A DNA stretch of 45,229 nucleotides from GCA-020343675 sp964462945 (GTDB taxonomy: Bacteria > Planctomycetota > Phycisphaerae > Sedimentisphaerales > Anaerobacaceae). Positions 23,633 through 32,515 of the stretch are shown here, in pieces (position 1 is the stretch's first letter; each line of letters begins with the position of its first letter). The position numbers were made by a program, and so were the translations under genes. Below the pieces are notes generated by a model. The model saw nothing but the letters and a program-made list of their open reading frames with translations. It made no database searches and was not told the origin of the DNA. The stretch lies in assembly GCA_964462945.1 (NCBI GenBank), contig CAYWZW010000042.1, forward strand, positions 1 to 45,229. The letters run 5' to 3'.

Positions 23633-26600
23633 ATGATGACAAAGAGGCGCTTTTTTCGCGGGGGGTACAGCGGGATTCTGGCTTTGGCAATGACTTTTGC
23701 GTTGATGAGCAACTGTATCTTCGCTGCGGAGCAAGCGAACCCTTCCGAAGGAGCAACGTACAGAATCTTTCCTTTGAAGCACATTTCCGTCGAGCGAGGC
23801 GAGAAGTACCTTGCCGAGATAGTGAAAGGGACAGTTACGCATTTTCCAGGTTCGCCCGCACTGCTGGTGACGGCTCAGCCCTCCGAACTGGCCAAGGCAA
23901 AGGCCGTCCTCGATCTTGTCGATGGGCCGGATGAATTTGTCATAAAAGCGATTCTTCCTGTCTCCGCGGCCAGAAAGATGCCATCCAACGAACAGATTGC
24001 GGCAAAGCTCAGCCCCAGTTTAACCAGAGGCATGTCCATAGGCAGTTTCTCCGACCCGCCGGCCGCGGACGCAAGCACGAAGGTCATCATAGATATTCAC
24101 AATGACAGAGTGATTGCCATTGCCCCAGCCGGCGTGCTGGAGAAGATCGTTTCGGCTCTTGGACAATTGCCGGATTCAAATGCACCCAAGGAAAAAGACA
24201 GGCCGCGAGTACAGGACAGGTCGGACGCTGCCGCCAAGCGCAAGGTCTCCGAACTGACCGAACCAAATGAGGCGAGGTTTCTCTTGGCAGCAAATGGCAC
24301 GGTGAAAACCGAGCCGAACACCGTGGGCGCCAAGGCCGGACAAGAGACATCAGAGCCGCCTGCCGCCGAGCAGGCGTATGAGCCGCTGTCCGTTCCTGAT
24401 GGGGAGCAAATTGTGAATCTCGCTCTGGCCGACCGCCAGAAGCTCACCGTCCCTGAACTTTTGGGTTTGGTAGGTCCCTATTTGCAACTGGACTTTATGT
24501 ACGACGAGAAAGACGTCGCTCAGGAAGTAACGCTCAATCCTCACGGCAAATTTCGAGGCCCCATAAAGGTGAAGGATTTGTATCCATTGCTTGAAGAGGT
24601 GCTGAAGTTCAAGGGCCTGGCGATGACCCGCGGCAAAGGCAATCTCGTAACGATCGTTCCCGCGGCAAACGCCTTGGACATTGACCCTGCATTCCTGGAG
24701 ACCGCAGAAGACAGAATTGAGCGAGGAGACGGGATCATACAACGAGTTTTCAAACTCACACACATAAACACAAACGCGGCAAGAGACCTCCTGGAGGGCA
24801 TGAGACTCACAACGAGCATCACCCCGATTCCCGAAACGAAAACACTGATCGTTACCGGCTATGCACGCCGCATGCCGCGCATACAGACACTGCTGGACAT
24901 CGTCGATAGGCCGGGAGAGCCCAAGAAATTCAGGTTCCGGCCGTTGCGACACACAATGGCGGGGACCCTGGCACCCAAGCTCCAAACCCTCGCCGAGCAA
25001 TTGGGCACTATATCCATTACCGTCGCCGAGACGACAGAGACAGCCGCGCCGGCGGCGGTCAGTGCGAGAAGGCCGAACGAAACAGACCCCCAATATCAGG
25101 CCCGGCTCCGCGCCGAAACAGCCGCCAGAGCAAGGCAGATCGCCAGCATGAGAACCGCCACCGCGATTCAGCAGGCGGAGCCGGCCTCTCCCACGGTGTA
25201 TCTCGACGCCGACGAGAGAACCAACCGCATTCTGATGATAGGGCTTGACCAGCAGTTGGACGATGTCGAGGAGCTGGTGGACATGCTTGACGTGGCCCAG
25301 CAGGACCTGCGGACCCTGGAACTGTACAAGATCGAGCATATTGACGCCGAGGAGGCCAGGAAAAAACTGGAATTGTTAGGGGTCGTCAGCCCCAGTCAGA
25401 CCACAACGTCCTCAAGAATCACCGATGGTGCCCAGTCCACAGCGGCGCCCCCAAAACCTCCAATTACAACGCCTTCAACGACCAGCAGGGCTCAGGCGGG
25501 CGAAAGGTCCGAGTCTCCCTCGGAAGAGCCGCAAGTGATCGTCATTGAGCCTACGAATTCACTGCTGGCTAACGCCACGGCCGAGCAGCATGAACGGATA
25601 GCGCAGATTCTAAGCTATGTGGACAGGCAGACGAACACAGAGGAAATCCCCTACAAGCTGTATCCGCTCGAGAACCAGTCTCCGGAGCATTTGGCAGAGG
25701 TTCTGGAGAAGCTCATTCAGGAGACGGTGAAGGATAAAGAGGGCAAGATTGAGAAGGTCATCCCGAAGCAGGATGAACAAATCATTGTCGTGCCTGACCC
25801 GAACACCTTTTCATTGATCGTCTATGCGACCAAAAAGAATCAGGAATGGATCGCAAGCCTGGTGGAAAAGCTGGACCAGAGAAGGCCCCAGGTCCTTATC
25901 GACGTCACACTGGTGCAAATCTCGAAGACGGACGCCTTCGATTATGACCTGAATATCATCTCGAGCCTCCCGGACCTGACTGAGACATCCGGTCTGACCA
26001 GTGCTGTCATGCCGGGCGCCCAAGGCGCCAATTTGGTTTCGACGCTCATGGACAGTAACCGGGACCGCTTTATCGATTTTCAGACCAAGAGCGGCGCCGG
26101 AACCGGTTTTTATGGCGACAGACACATTAACGCCTTGTTGAAGGCGATGCAGCAAAAGGACTACGGCAGGATCCTGGCCAAACCCAAGATCCTTGTCAAT
26201 GACAATCAAAAGGGGACGATCAAAACTACGGATACTGTGTATGTCACGAAAAAGTCCTCGATTCCCCTTCAATCAGGGGCGGCGGGGCAACCGGCCACCG
26301 TTGTCGAGACACAAATCTCCTATGAGGGATACCCCGCGGGCATAACACTTGACATTACGCCTCATATCAGCCGGGGTGATTTTCTTCGCCTCGATATTAA
26401 TCTGAGCCGCTCGGATTTTGGAACGATCACCGGAGAAAAGCCGCCGGATACCACAGAGAGTAATGTCACTACAACGGTGACTGTCCCCGACCAAAGCACG
26501 ATTATCCTGGGAGGCATGTTGAAACTGAACCAGAGTAAGGGCGGGACAAAAGTCCCGTTGCTCGGCGATATTCCTATCCTCGGCGGACTGTTCAGAACCG

Positions 26601-26818
26601 CCAGCAACAGCGACATCCAGAGAAATCTGTATGTGTTTGTCAAGGCGGAGATTATCAGGCCCGAGGACACGGGGCTGGCTCAGGACGACCTGAAACGTAT
26701 CTCGGACCGAAACAGAAACTCGTTTGAAGAACACGAAACCGAATTCCAGGAGTATCACGACTGGCCCGGCATAGAGCCGAAAACAATGAAGCCATCCAAA
26801 GTCCTTGATGCACAATAG
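23633..26818 (+). CDS. gspD: Type II secretion secretin GspD
   Basis: About 1,061 residues from the ATG at 23633, which has GAAGGGG upstream; larger than typical GspD (~650-700). A signal peptide covers ~1-32 (cleavage near IFAAEQ). The long N-terminal part carries several N0/N1-type modules, including a region of recurring VxxxRxxRI-like repeats (RIFPLKHISVERGEKYL, IQRVFKLTHINTNAARDLL, LELYKIEHIDAEEARKKLEL, YKLYPLENQSPEHLAEVLEKL). The C-terminal secretin core shows the family signature VPLLGDIPILGGLFR near residue 985. It forms the outer-membrane channel. The extra N modules may match a wide periplasm or special gating. Followed two bases later by gspE. Confidence 0.93.
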   Translation: MMTKRRFFRGGYSGILALAMTFALMSNCIFAAEQANPSEGATYRIFPLKHISVERGEKYLAEIVKGTVTHFPGSPALLVTAQPSELAKAKAVLDLVDGPDEFVIKAILPVSAARKMPSNEQIAAKLSPSLTRGMSIGSFSDPPAADASTKVIIDIHNDRVIAIAPAGVLEKIVSALGQLPDSNAPKEKDRPRVQDRSDAAAKRKVSELTEPNEARFLLAANGTVKTEPNTVGAKAGQETSEPPAAEQAYEPLSVPDGEQIVNLALADRQKLTVPELLGLVGPYLQLDFMYDEKDVAQEVTLNPHGKFRGPIKVKDLYPLLEEVLKFKGLAMTRGKGNLVTIVPAANALDIDPAFLETAEDRIERGDGIIQRVFKLTHINTNAARDLLEGMRLTTSITPIPETKTLIVTGYARRMPRIQTLLDIVDRPGEPKKFRFRPLRHTMAGTLAPKLQTLAEQLGTISITVAETTETAAPAAVSARRPNETDPQYQARLRAETAARARQIASMRTATAIQQAEPASPTVYLDADERTNRILMIGLDQQLDDVEELVDMLDVAQQDLRTLELYKIEHIDAEEARKKLELLGVVSPSQTTTSSRITDGAQSTAAPPKPPITTPSTTSRAQAGERSESPSEEPQVIVIEPTNSLLANATAEQHERIAQILSYVDRQTNTEEIPYKLYPLENQSPEHLAEVLEKLIQETVKDKEGKIEKVIPKQDEQIIVVPDPNTFSLIVYATKKNQEWIASLVEKLDQRRPQVLIDVTLVQISKTDAFDYDLNIISSLPDLTETSGLTSAVMPGAQGANLVSTLMDSNRDRFIDFQTKSGAGTGFYGDRHINALLKAMQQKDYGRILAKPKILVNDNQKGTIKTTDTVYVTKKSSIPLQSGAAGQPATVVETQISYEGYPAGITLDITPHISRGDFLRLDINLSRSDFGTITGEKPPDTTESNVTTTVTVPDQSTIILGGMLKLNQSKGGTKVPLLGDIPILGGLFRTASNSDIQRNLYVFVKAEIIRPEDTGLAQDDLKRISDRNRNSFEEHETEFQEYHDWPGIEPKTMKPSKVLDAQ

Positions 26819-26820
26819 CC

Positions 26821-28524
26821 ATGAAGAATCTCCTGATACAAGCTGCCAGGCGGACCGGTCTGGTTGATGCCGAGCAACTGGCCAAGTTCTTCGAACAAAA
26901 CACCGGTCAGGAGCGAGTGGACGAGGCCCTGCTCAACTGCCCCTATTTTACAGAGGAGGCGGTGTTGAAACTGTTTGCTGAAGCGCTCGGCTGGGAGTTC
27001 TTCCCGGAAGTGTCCGCAACGGCCGTGCCCGTGCAGTTTATTGAGGCCGTCCCGGCGCTGTACGCTCAGCACCATTATCTTATCGGGGTAAAGCCGGATT
27101 CCGACAACAGTGAGCTGACGGTGGTTTTGTCCAAGCCGCTGGATGCAGACGCCCTGGACAACGTCTCGAAAATGACGGGCCTGCCGGTCCGGCCGGCCAT
27201 CGCCACACGCGCCGCCATTACTTCCGTCATCGATGTGGCGTATGAGCAGAGAACAACCGTCATCGAGGAAGTAGCCGAGGAGCTTGATTCGCAGAATCTC
27301 GACCAGCTCGTTGACGAGGTCGCCGGTTCGGATGATCTGCTCGATGTCGTCAATCGACCGCCGGTTATCAGGCTGGTCAATGATATTCTTTTTCGCGCGT
27401 TGCAGTTGCGGGCCAGTGATATTCATGTTCATCCCTACGAGTCAAAGATTCAGATTCGCTACCGTATTGACGGCATTCTATATGATACGCTGAGCTTGAA
27501 CCGGAATGTCTTGCCGCTGATTGTCTCTCGTATCAAGGTCATGGCCGGCATGGACATTGCGGAGCGCCGGCTTCCACAGGACGGCAGGTGCAGCGTCCGC
27601 CTGGGGCAGCGCGAAGTTGATTTGCGCATCAGCACCGTGCCGACCAGCTACGGCGAGCGCAGCGTGCTGCGGCTGCTGGACAAGAGCACGGGGCTGTTCG
27701 GACTGCACGAGCTGGGACTGTGGAAGGACGACCTGGAGAAATTCGATTCTCTGCTCAACCGCTCGCACGGCGTCATTTTCGTGACGGGCCCGACCGGCAG
27801 CGGCAAGAGCACGACGCTGTACGCCTGTCTCAATAGAATCAACTCGGCTGAGAAGAATGTCATAACCGTCGAGGACCCGATCGAGTACCAGCTTGAGGGA
27901 ATCAGCCAGATTCAGGTCGCCAGCAAGAAAGGAATGACGTTCGCCACGTCACTTCGCCACGTGCTGCGACAGGATCCGGACGTCATCATGGTCGGCGAGG
28001 TCCGGGATATCGAAACGGCCCGTATGGCGATACAATCTTCGCTTACGGGCCATTTGGTTTTCAGCACCCTGCATACGAACGACTCGGCGGGGGCCGTGAG
28101 CAGGCTGTTGGACTTGGGCGTCGAGCCGTACTTGGTAAGCTCCTCGCTCATTGCCATCATCGCTCAGCGGCTGGTGCGAAAAGTATGCCCGGATTGTCAA
28201 CAAGCGGCAACGCCGTCGCCTCACGAATTGAGAGAGCTTGGCCTGGGTGAAGACGCAGGCAAGGAGGGGAAATTCTTTGTCGGCCCGGGCTGCGAACGCT
28301 GTTTTCAGACCGGTTATCGCGGCCGAACGGGCATTTATGAAATGATGTTGATTAATGAACAAACACAGAACTTGATATACAAGCGGGAACCCGCCGGTAC
28401 AATAAAGAGGATGGCCCTCGATGCAGGATTGCAGACCCTGCGAATGGACGGCGCCCGGAAGGCACTGGCCGGGATCACGACCATCTCTGAAGTGCTCAGA
28501 GTGACACAGGCAGACATCGTTTAA
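26821..28524 (+). CDS. gspE: Type II secretion ATPase GspE
   Basis: 567 residues; cytoplasmic hexameric ATPase that drives pseudopilus assembly. An N-terminal GspE-N/MshEN-like domain (~1-150) is followed by the ATPase core with Walker A GPTGSGKST near 325, the Asp box and Walker B (VITVEDPIEYQLEGI, DPDVIMVGEVRD) and the His box (LVFSTLHTNDSAGA). A tetracysteine zinc site (CPDC and CERC) lies in the C-terminal part, as in T2SS ATPases. Whether the N-terminal domain binds c-di-GMP cannot be judged here. Starts two bases after the gspD stop and is followed by gspF after 47 bases. Confidence 0.95.
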   Translation: MKNLLIQAARRTGLVDAEQLAKFFEQNTGQERVDEALLNCPYFTEEAVLKLFAEALGWEFFPEVSATAVPVQFIEAVPALYAQHHYLIGVKPDSDNSELTVVLSKPLDADALDNVSKMTGLPVRPAIATRAAITSVIDVAYEQRTTVIEEVAEELDSQNLDQLVDEVAGSDDLLDVVNRPPVIRLVNDILFRALQLRASDIHVHPYESKIQIRYRIDGILYDTLSLNRNVLPLIVSRIKVMAGMDIAERRLPQDGRCSVRLGQREVDLRISTVPTSYGERSVLRLLDKSTGLFGLHELGLWKDDLEKFDSLLNRSHGVIFVTGPTGSGKSTTLYACLNRINSAEKNVITVEDPIEYQLEGISQIQVASKKGMTFATSLRHVLRQDPDVIMVGEVRDIETARMAIQSSLTGHLVFSTLHTNDSAGAVSRLLDLGVEPYLVSSSLIAIIAQRLVRKVCPDCQQAATPSPHELRELGLGEDAGKEGKFFVGPGCERCFQTGYRGRTGIYEMMLINEQTQNLIYKREPAGTIKRMALDAGLQTLRMDGARKALAGITTISEVLRVTQADIV

Positions 28525-28571
28525 TCTCGTTTGCAGACGGTTGGCATTCGACACGAATTGGTAAATCGAAA

Positions 28572-29789
28572 ATGCCCAGATACCACTATATAGCGATAGC
28601 CGTGGGCGGCAAGAAGGTCAAAGGGGCGATTACCGCAGAAAGCCCCTACGCCGCGAGAAAACAGCTTAGGGTGCGGAGCATTCACCCTTCGTCAATTACA
28701 GAGGTCGGTTCCAGCGCCGAGGGCAAAACGGCATTATTCTCGATTTTTTCCAGGCGGAACAAAACTCAATTAATCGACTTTACCAAGCAAATGGCCACCC
28801 TGCTCACTTCGGGAATCAAGCTGACCGAGGCGCTTTCGGTCATGACACTTCAGACTTCCGATGCCCGATTCCGGCATGCCCTCGTCGATATTCGCGACCG
28901 CGTTGTGACCGGGGAGTCATTTACCGACGCCCTGAAGGATTATGGCGATTATTTTGATGTCATATACGTCAGCATGGTCCGTGTCGGGGAGGTGACCGGC
29001 ACGTTGGGAGAAAGCCTTTCGACGATCTCCAATTTCATGGAAAAGCGCCGGCGAGTTGAAGCGAAGGTGAAGACGGCGATGGTCTATCCGGTTGTTCTGG
29101 TCTGCTTTTGCATCGCGGCCATTCTGGTCCTGACGACCCAGGTCATTCCGAAGATAGGCAAGGAGATCGAAAGGGCGGGACGGGAATTACCCTGGATTAC
29201 GAGGCGGCTGATGGACGTCGGCCACGTGCTGACCAGCGCGTGGCTGCTGCTGGTCATTGCCGCAGGGGTCGGGATTATCTGGGGTCTCAGGCGGTTCTTG
29301 AAAACTGATCGGGGCGCCTATTTGCGCGACAAACTCATACTGTCTCTTCCGCTGTTCGGCCCTCTGATCAAGCAGCGTGTCGTGGCGCGTTTCGCATCGA
29401 CTCTTTCGACGCTTCTCGGCTCCGGGCTGGCGATGGCCGAGTCTCTTCGGGTCGTCGCCGAGGTGACGGGCAACACCCTGATGAAAAGAGCCGTCCAGCA
29501 GGCGCGTGAGAGGATTCTTGCCGGCGCCGACATCGCCACCCCGCTGCGGGACAGCGGCGTGATTGATCCGGCGATCGCCCACATGGTGGCCGTCGGCGAG
29601 AAAAGCGGCGAGCTGGAGAAAATGCTCAAGAGTATCAGCGACAATCTCGAAGCCTCAACGGACATCGTCATTGAAAGGCTGAGTGCCGCGGTCGAGCCGC
29701 TTATTATCATTGTGATGGCCGCCGTGATTGGTGTCATTGCCTATGCGACAATCCTGCCGATTCTGGAGGTTTCGGCAGGCAACTTTTAG
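28572..29789 (+). CDS. gspF: Type II secretion inner-membrane platform protein GspF
   Basis: 405 residues, standard for the family. Two tandem GspF/PilC domains (about 65-190 and 265-390) contain the FTKQMATLLTSGIKLTEAL and FASTLSTLLGSGLAMAESL motifs. Three membrane segments lie near 170-190, 215-235 and 375-400. The N-terminal MPRYHYIAIAVGGKKVKGAI is typical. It anchors GspE and the GspL/M complex in the inner membrane. Confidence 0.95.
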   Translation: MPRYHYIAIAVGGKKVKGAITAESPYAARKQLRVRSIHPSSITEVGSSAEGKTALFSIFSRRNKTQLIDFTKQMATLLTSGIKLTEALSVMTLQTSDARFRHALVDIRDRVVTGESFTDALKDYGDYFDVIYVSMVRVGEVTGTLGESLSTISNFMEKRRRVEAKVKTAMVYPVVLVCFCIAAILVLTTQVIPKIGKEIERAGRELPWITRRLMDVGHVLTSAWLLLVIAAGVGIIWGLRRFLKTDRGAYLRDKLILSLPLFGPLIKQRVVARFASTLSTLLGSGLAMAESLRVVAEVTGNTLMKRAVQQARERILAGADIATPLRDSGVIDPAIAHMVAVGEKSGELEKMLKSISDNLEASTDIVIERLSAAVEPLIIIVMAAVIGVIAYATILPILEVSAGNF

Positions 29790-29808
29790 AACTCTCCGGG
29801 AGGTCAAA

Positions 29809-30249
29809 ATGACAAACAGAACGAGAAAGAAACACAGCAGATACGGTTTTACGATGGTCGAGCTAATGGCCATGCTGATTATCATCGGCTTGCTTGCCAC
29901 CCTGGTCGTCACAAAAGTGGCAACTAAAATAGATCAAGCGCGCGTTACAACGACGAAGGCCAATTTAAAGATACTGCACTCTGCGGTCAATCAGTTCAAG
30001 ATGGATATGAGCCGATTCCCGACCGAAGATGCAGGACTGATGGAGCTGATTGAGCAGCCGCCCGATGGCGAAGGGAAATGGGAGCCAGGAGGCTACCTGG
30101 AAACAACGGATTTGCCCAAGGATGGCTGGGGAAACGATTTTATCTACGAGCTTTATCCGGAGAGCGGCAAGCAATTTGCCATCAGAAGCTGTGGTCCCGA
30201 CGGGGAAGAGGGCACGGAGGATGACCTGCTCAGCACGGACGCAAACTGA
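29809..30249 (+). CDS. gspG: Major pseudopilin GspG
   Basis: About 146 residues from the ATG at 29809, with CGGGAGG upstream. The prepilin leader is short and basic (MTNRTRKKHSRYG) and the cleavage site is G|FTMVEL with Glu5 present, followed by the hydrophobic N-helix (MLIIIGLLATLVV). The C-terminal domain has the GspG features LPKDGWGNDFIYELYP and IRSCGPDGEEGTEDD, the calcium-binding loop of the family. It is the main subunit of the pseudopilus. The start lies 19 bases after gspF ends. Confidence 0.95.
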   Translation: MTNRTRKKHSRYGFTMVELMAMLIIIGLLATLVVTKVATKIDQARVTTTKANLKILHSAVNQFKMDMSRFPTEDAGLMELIEQPPDGEGKWEPGGYLETTDLPKDGWGNDFIYELYPESGKQFAIRSCGPDGEEGTEDDLLSTDAN

Positions 30250-30274
30250 CGGCGCCGTCTGCAGCGCGTATGGC

Positions 30275-30853
30275 ATGATGTATTCGAGGCCCGGTATGCG
30301 CAATATGCGATACGCAATACACAATACAAGACACGGCTTTACGATGGCCGAGCTGGTGGTCGTGCTCGCGGTGGTCTCGCTGTTCGTGCTTTTGGCTCAA
30401 ATCCATCTTTTTGGATTGCTCAGAAAAAACACGTTCAGAGCACAGATTCAGGAGCTTGTCTCGACCATGCAAATGGCCGCCAGCGCCGCAGCCGAGAGCG
30501 ACAGGCGGTATGAAGTGATTATTGATATTGCCGAACAGGGCTATCTGCTGCGCCAGATTACGACTCCCGACCTTTCGGAAGTTCTGGAAGAGGAGATCAT
30601 CGTCGAGGATGATCTGAGCAGTAGTTGCCGGCTGGTTTACGTCGAGTTCGACGACGGTGAGTACACCAACGAGGGCAGAGCGAAGTTCAGGGCGGGACAT
30701 GCCGGCTGGGCGTACGGCGGGAAAATCGTTCTGCTCGACGAAAAGGAGCAGCCGTACTCGCTTGTGGTCAACCGGCTCAACAGAATTGTCGCATTGGAAA
30801 AAGGTGACGTCCAGCTTTTGGAGCCGAAACTCAAAGATGAATTGCCGTTTTGA
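30275..30853 (+). CDS. gspH: Minor pseudopilin GspH
   Basis: About 192 residues from the tandem ATG at 30275; ATGs at 30296 and 30305 are in frame. Cleavage site RHG|FTMAELVVVLAVVSL with Glu5. The globular part is beta-rich (DRRYEVIIDIAEQGYLLRQI, GKIVLLDEKEQPYSLVVNRL), as in GspH/FimT-like proteins. The leader is unusually long, and its codons consist of near-repeats of ATGCGNAATA-type sequence. The assignment as GspH rests on position after gspG and on length. Overlaps gspI by 17 bases. Confidence 0.83.
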   Translation: MMYSRPGMRNMRYAIHNTRHGFTMAELVVVLAVVSLFVLLAQIHLFGLLRKNTFRAQIQELVSTMQMAASAAAESDRRYEVIIDIAEQGYLLRQITTPDLSEVLEEEIIVEDDLSSSCRLVYVEFDDGEYTNEGRAKFRAGHAGWAYGGKIVLLDEKEQPYSLVVNRLNRIVALEKGDVQLLEPKLKDELPF

Positions 30854-31646
30854 CACACGTATTGCCAGAGAGAAAGCGTTCAGCCTGGTGGAGGTCTTGA
30901 CCGCTCTGGCTATCCTCGCGCTGATTAGCTCAAGTGTGCTGGTCGTGATTGACCGCTGCGTGGCCTCAGCCGCCAATTCGGGGCAGCAGATGCGGGCCTT
31001 TGGAGTCGCCCGGGAGAATATGGAGAAGCTTCTGTCTTCGGCGACGGTGGAAGAGAGCGTGGAGTATGGTCAGAGTGATAAATATCCTGAGATTTCATGG
31101 CAAACGGTCGTAGAGACGTTCTATGAGCCGATTACGTCACGGATGTGGATCAGAGGTGTTTGCTCGGCCCGGTATAATGACCCGAACGGGCAAGAGCAAA
31201 CCATCGAGCTGGAACACTGGCTGACCGATCTGACGAAAGAGCAGTTGCTCCAGATTATGAAACGGGACGAAGAACAACAGGATGACGCAGCCGGCGAGCT
31301 CATCGAGACATTGGAAGAGGCCGCCGAGTACGCCGGCGTCGATGCTGAAACCATCCAGCAGTGGCTTGAGAATGGGCTGCTCACAACGGAGGACGGCTCT
31401 TTCATCAAGAGTAATCTCGATCTTTATATGCGGAGCAACGGCAACCCGAGCGAAGAGGATAAGAAGCTGCAGATAAAATCAAAAGCCGAGCTGACCGATA
31501 AGCAAAGCAAGTCAGGCGAGGGAACAGCCGCCGACCAGCAGGGACAGCAGGACGAAATAGACCCCAAGACGGGCGTGACCTATAAAGAGCTTGAGCAAAT
31601 GGATTTTTCCGAGATTTGGGACATGATGAAGAGCCAACGGCGGTAG
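30837..31646 (+). CDS. gspI: Minor pseudopilin GspI-like, extended
   Basis: About 269 residues from the ATG at 30837, which lies inside the end of gspH. N-terminal EKA|FSLVEVLTALAILALISSSVL is a type IV prepilin-like helix with Glu5, but the residue before the cleavage site is Ala rather than the usual Gly. The family is normally ~120-130 residues. Here a long acidic, Gln-rich C-terminal extension from about residue 130 on (QLLQIMKRDEEQQDDAAGEL, TDKQSKSGEGTAADQQGQQD) is added. Probably part of the pseudopilus tip with GspJ and GspK. Confidence 0.78.
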   Translation: MNCRFDTRIAREKAFSLVEVLTALAILALISSSVLVVIDRCVASAANSGQQMRAFGVARENMEKLLSSATVEESVEYGQSDKYPEISWQTVVETFYEPITSRMWIRGVCSARYNDPNGQEQTIELEHWLTDLTKEQLLQIMKRDEEQQDDAAGELIETLEEAAEYAGVDAETIQQWLENGLLTTEDGSFIKSNLDLYMRSNGNPSEEDKKLQIKSKAELTDKQSKSGEGTAADQQGQQDEIDPKTGVTYKELEQMDFSEIWDMMKSQRR

Positions 31647-31660
31647 GAGTTTTCGCTGCG

Positions 31661-32515
31661 ATGAAGTCAAGAACAGTGGGGCACAATACAAGAGAGAGTT
31701 CCGGCACGCGAAGAGCAGGACAGGGCTTCTCGCTGGCTGAGGTACTTGCCGCCCTGACCATCGGGGCGATGGTTTTGGTGGCGGTGCTCGGCATTTATCA
31801 TCGAGCCGAGAATTCGGCTGCCGCCGTGATACGCAGGCTGGACAGCTCCCGGCTGCCCGGCGAGGTCCTCCAGCGCATCGCCGAAGACCTTGACAGTATC
31901 ATCTCCTCCAGCTCAGATGCGAAAATCACGATTGAGAACAAGTTTGAAAACGTGGCCGGCACCCAACTGGTTCCCGCCGCCAGGCTGACGATTACACGAA
32001 CGATTCAGGACAGTCGGAATATAGAGCACAAATTCGAAGAAATCACTTGGCAAAGCAGCTACGACTTTGAGAATCCCGCCGGCGGCCAGGTCCTGTACCG
32101 CAGCTACAGCGGGATCACGATGGAAGACAAAGTGCTGGACAAAAGTAAGGACGACTGGGAAAGAGAGCTTTTCGTGCCGATTTGCAGCGGCGTTACTCTT
32201 TTCAAGATAGAAGCGTTCACGGGCAAGAACCCCGTGGAAAGATGGACCGGCTCGCCGCCGCCCGGTGTTATCGTAACAATCTCGTTTGCAGAGCCTTACA
32301 AAAAAGTCGATGGCACCTTCGACGTGCTGGACGATGAAAAAATCACACGAGCCATTGCCCTGGACAGAACCAGAAAAATCAGGTTTGAGGTTGCAGCAAG
32401 CCAGTCCGGTGAAGGCGACGGAGCAGCAGCGGACGCCAATGCGCCCGAGGGCAAAAGTGTAATAAAAAGTGCACCGCCGGACAGCCTGAAGAAGGCCGAG
32501 AAGCTCACAAAATGA
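31661..32515 (+). CDS. gspJ: Minor pseudopilin GspJ
   Basis: About 284 residues from the ATG at 31661, with TAGGAG upstream. Leader ends AGQG|FSLAEVLAALTIGAMVLVAVL with Glu5. The beta-rich body has EDLDSIISSSSDAKITIENK and FVPICSGVTLFKIEAFTG, the latter resembling the GspJ pattern where a loop precedes ...VxxfxxxYwdG. A Ser/Ala-rich tail follows. Tip-complex pseudopilin. Its stop overlaps the ATG of gspK (ATGA). Confidence 0.8.
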   Translation: MKSRTVGHNTRESSGTRRAGQGFSLAEVLAALTIGAMVLVAVLGIYHRAENSAAAVIRRLDSSRLPGEVLQRIAEDLDSIISSSSDAKITIENKFENVAGTQLVPAARLTITRTIQDSRNIEHKFEEITWQSSYDFENPAGGQVLYRSYSGITMEDKVLDKSKDDWERELFVPICSGVTLFKIEAFTGKNPVERWTGSPPPGVIVTISFAEPYKKVDGTFDVLDDEKITRAIALDRTRKIRFEVAASQSGEGDGAAADANAPEGKSVIKSAPPDSLKKAEKLTK

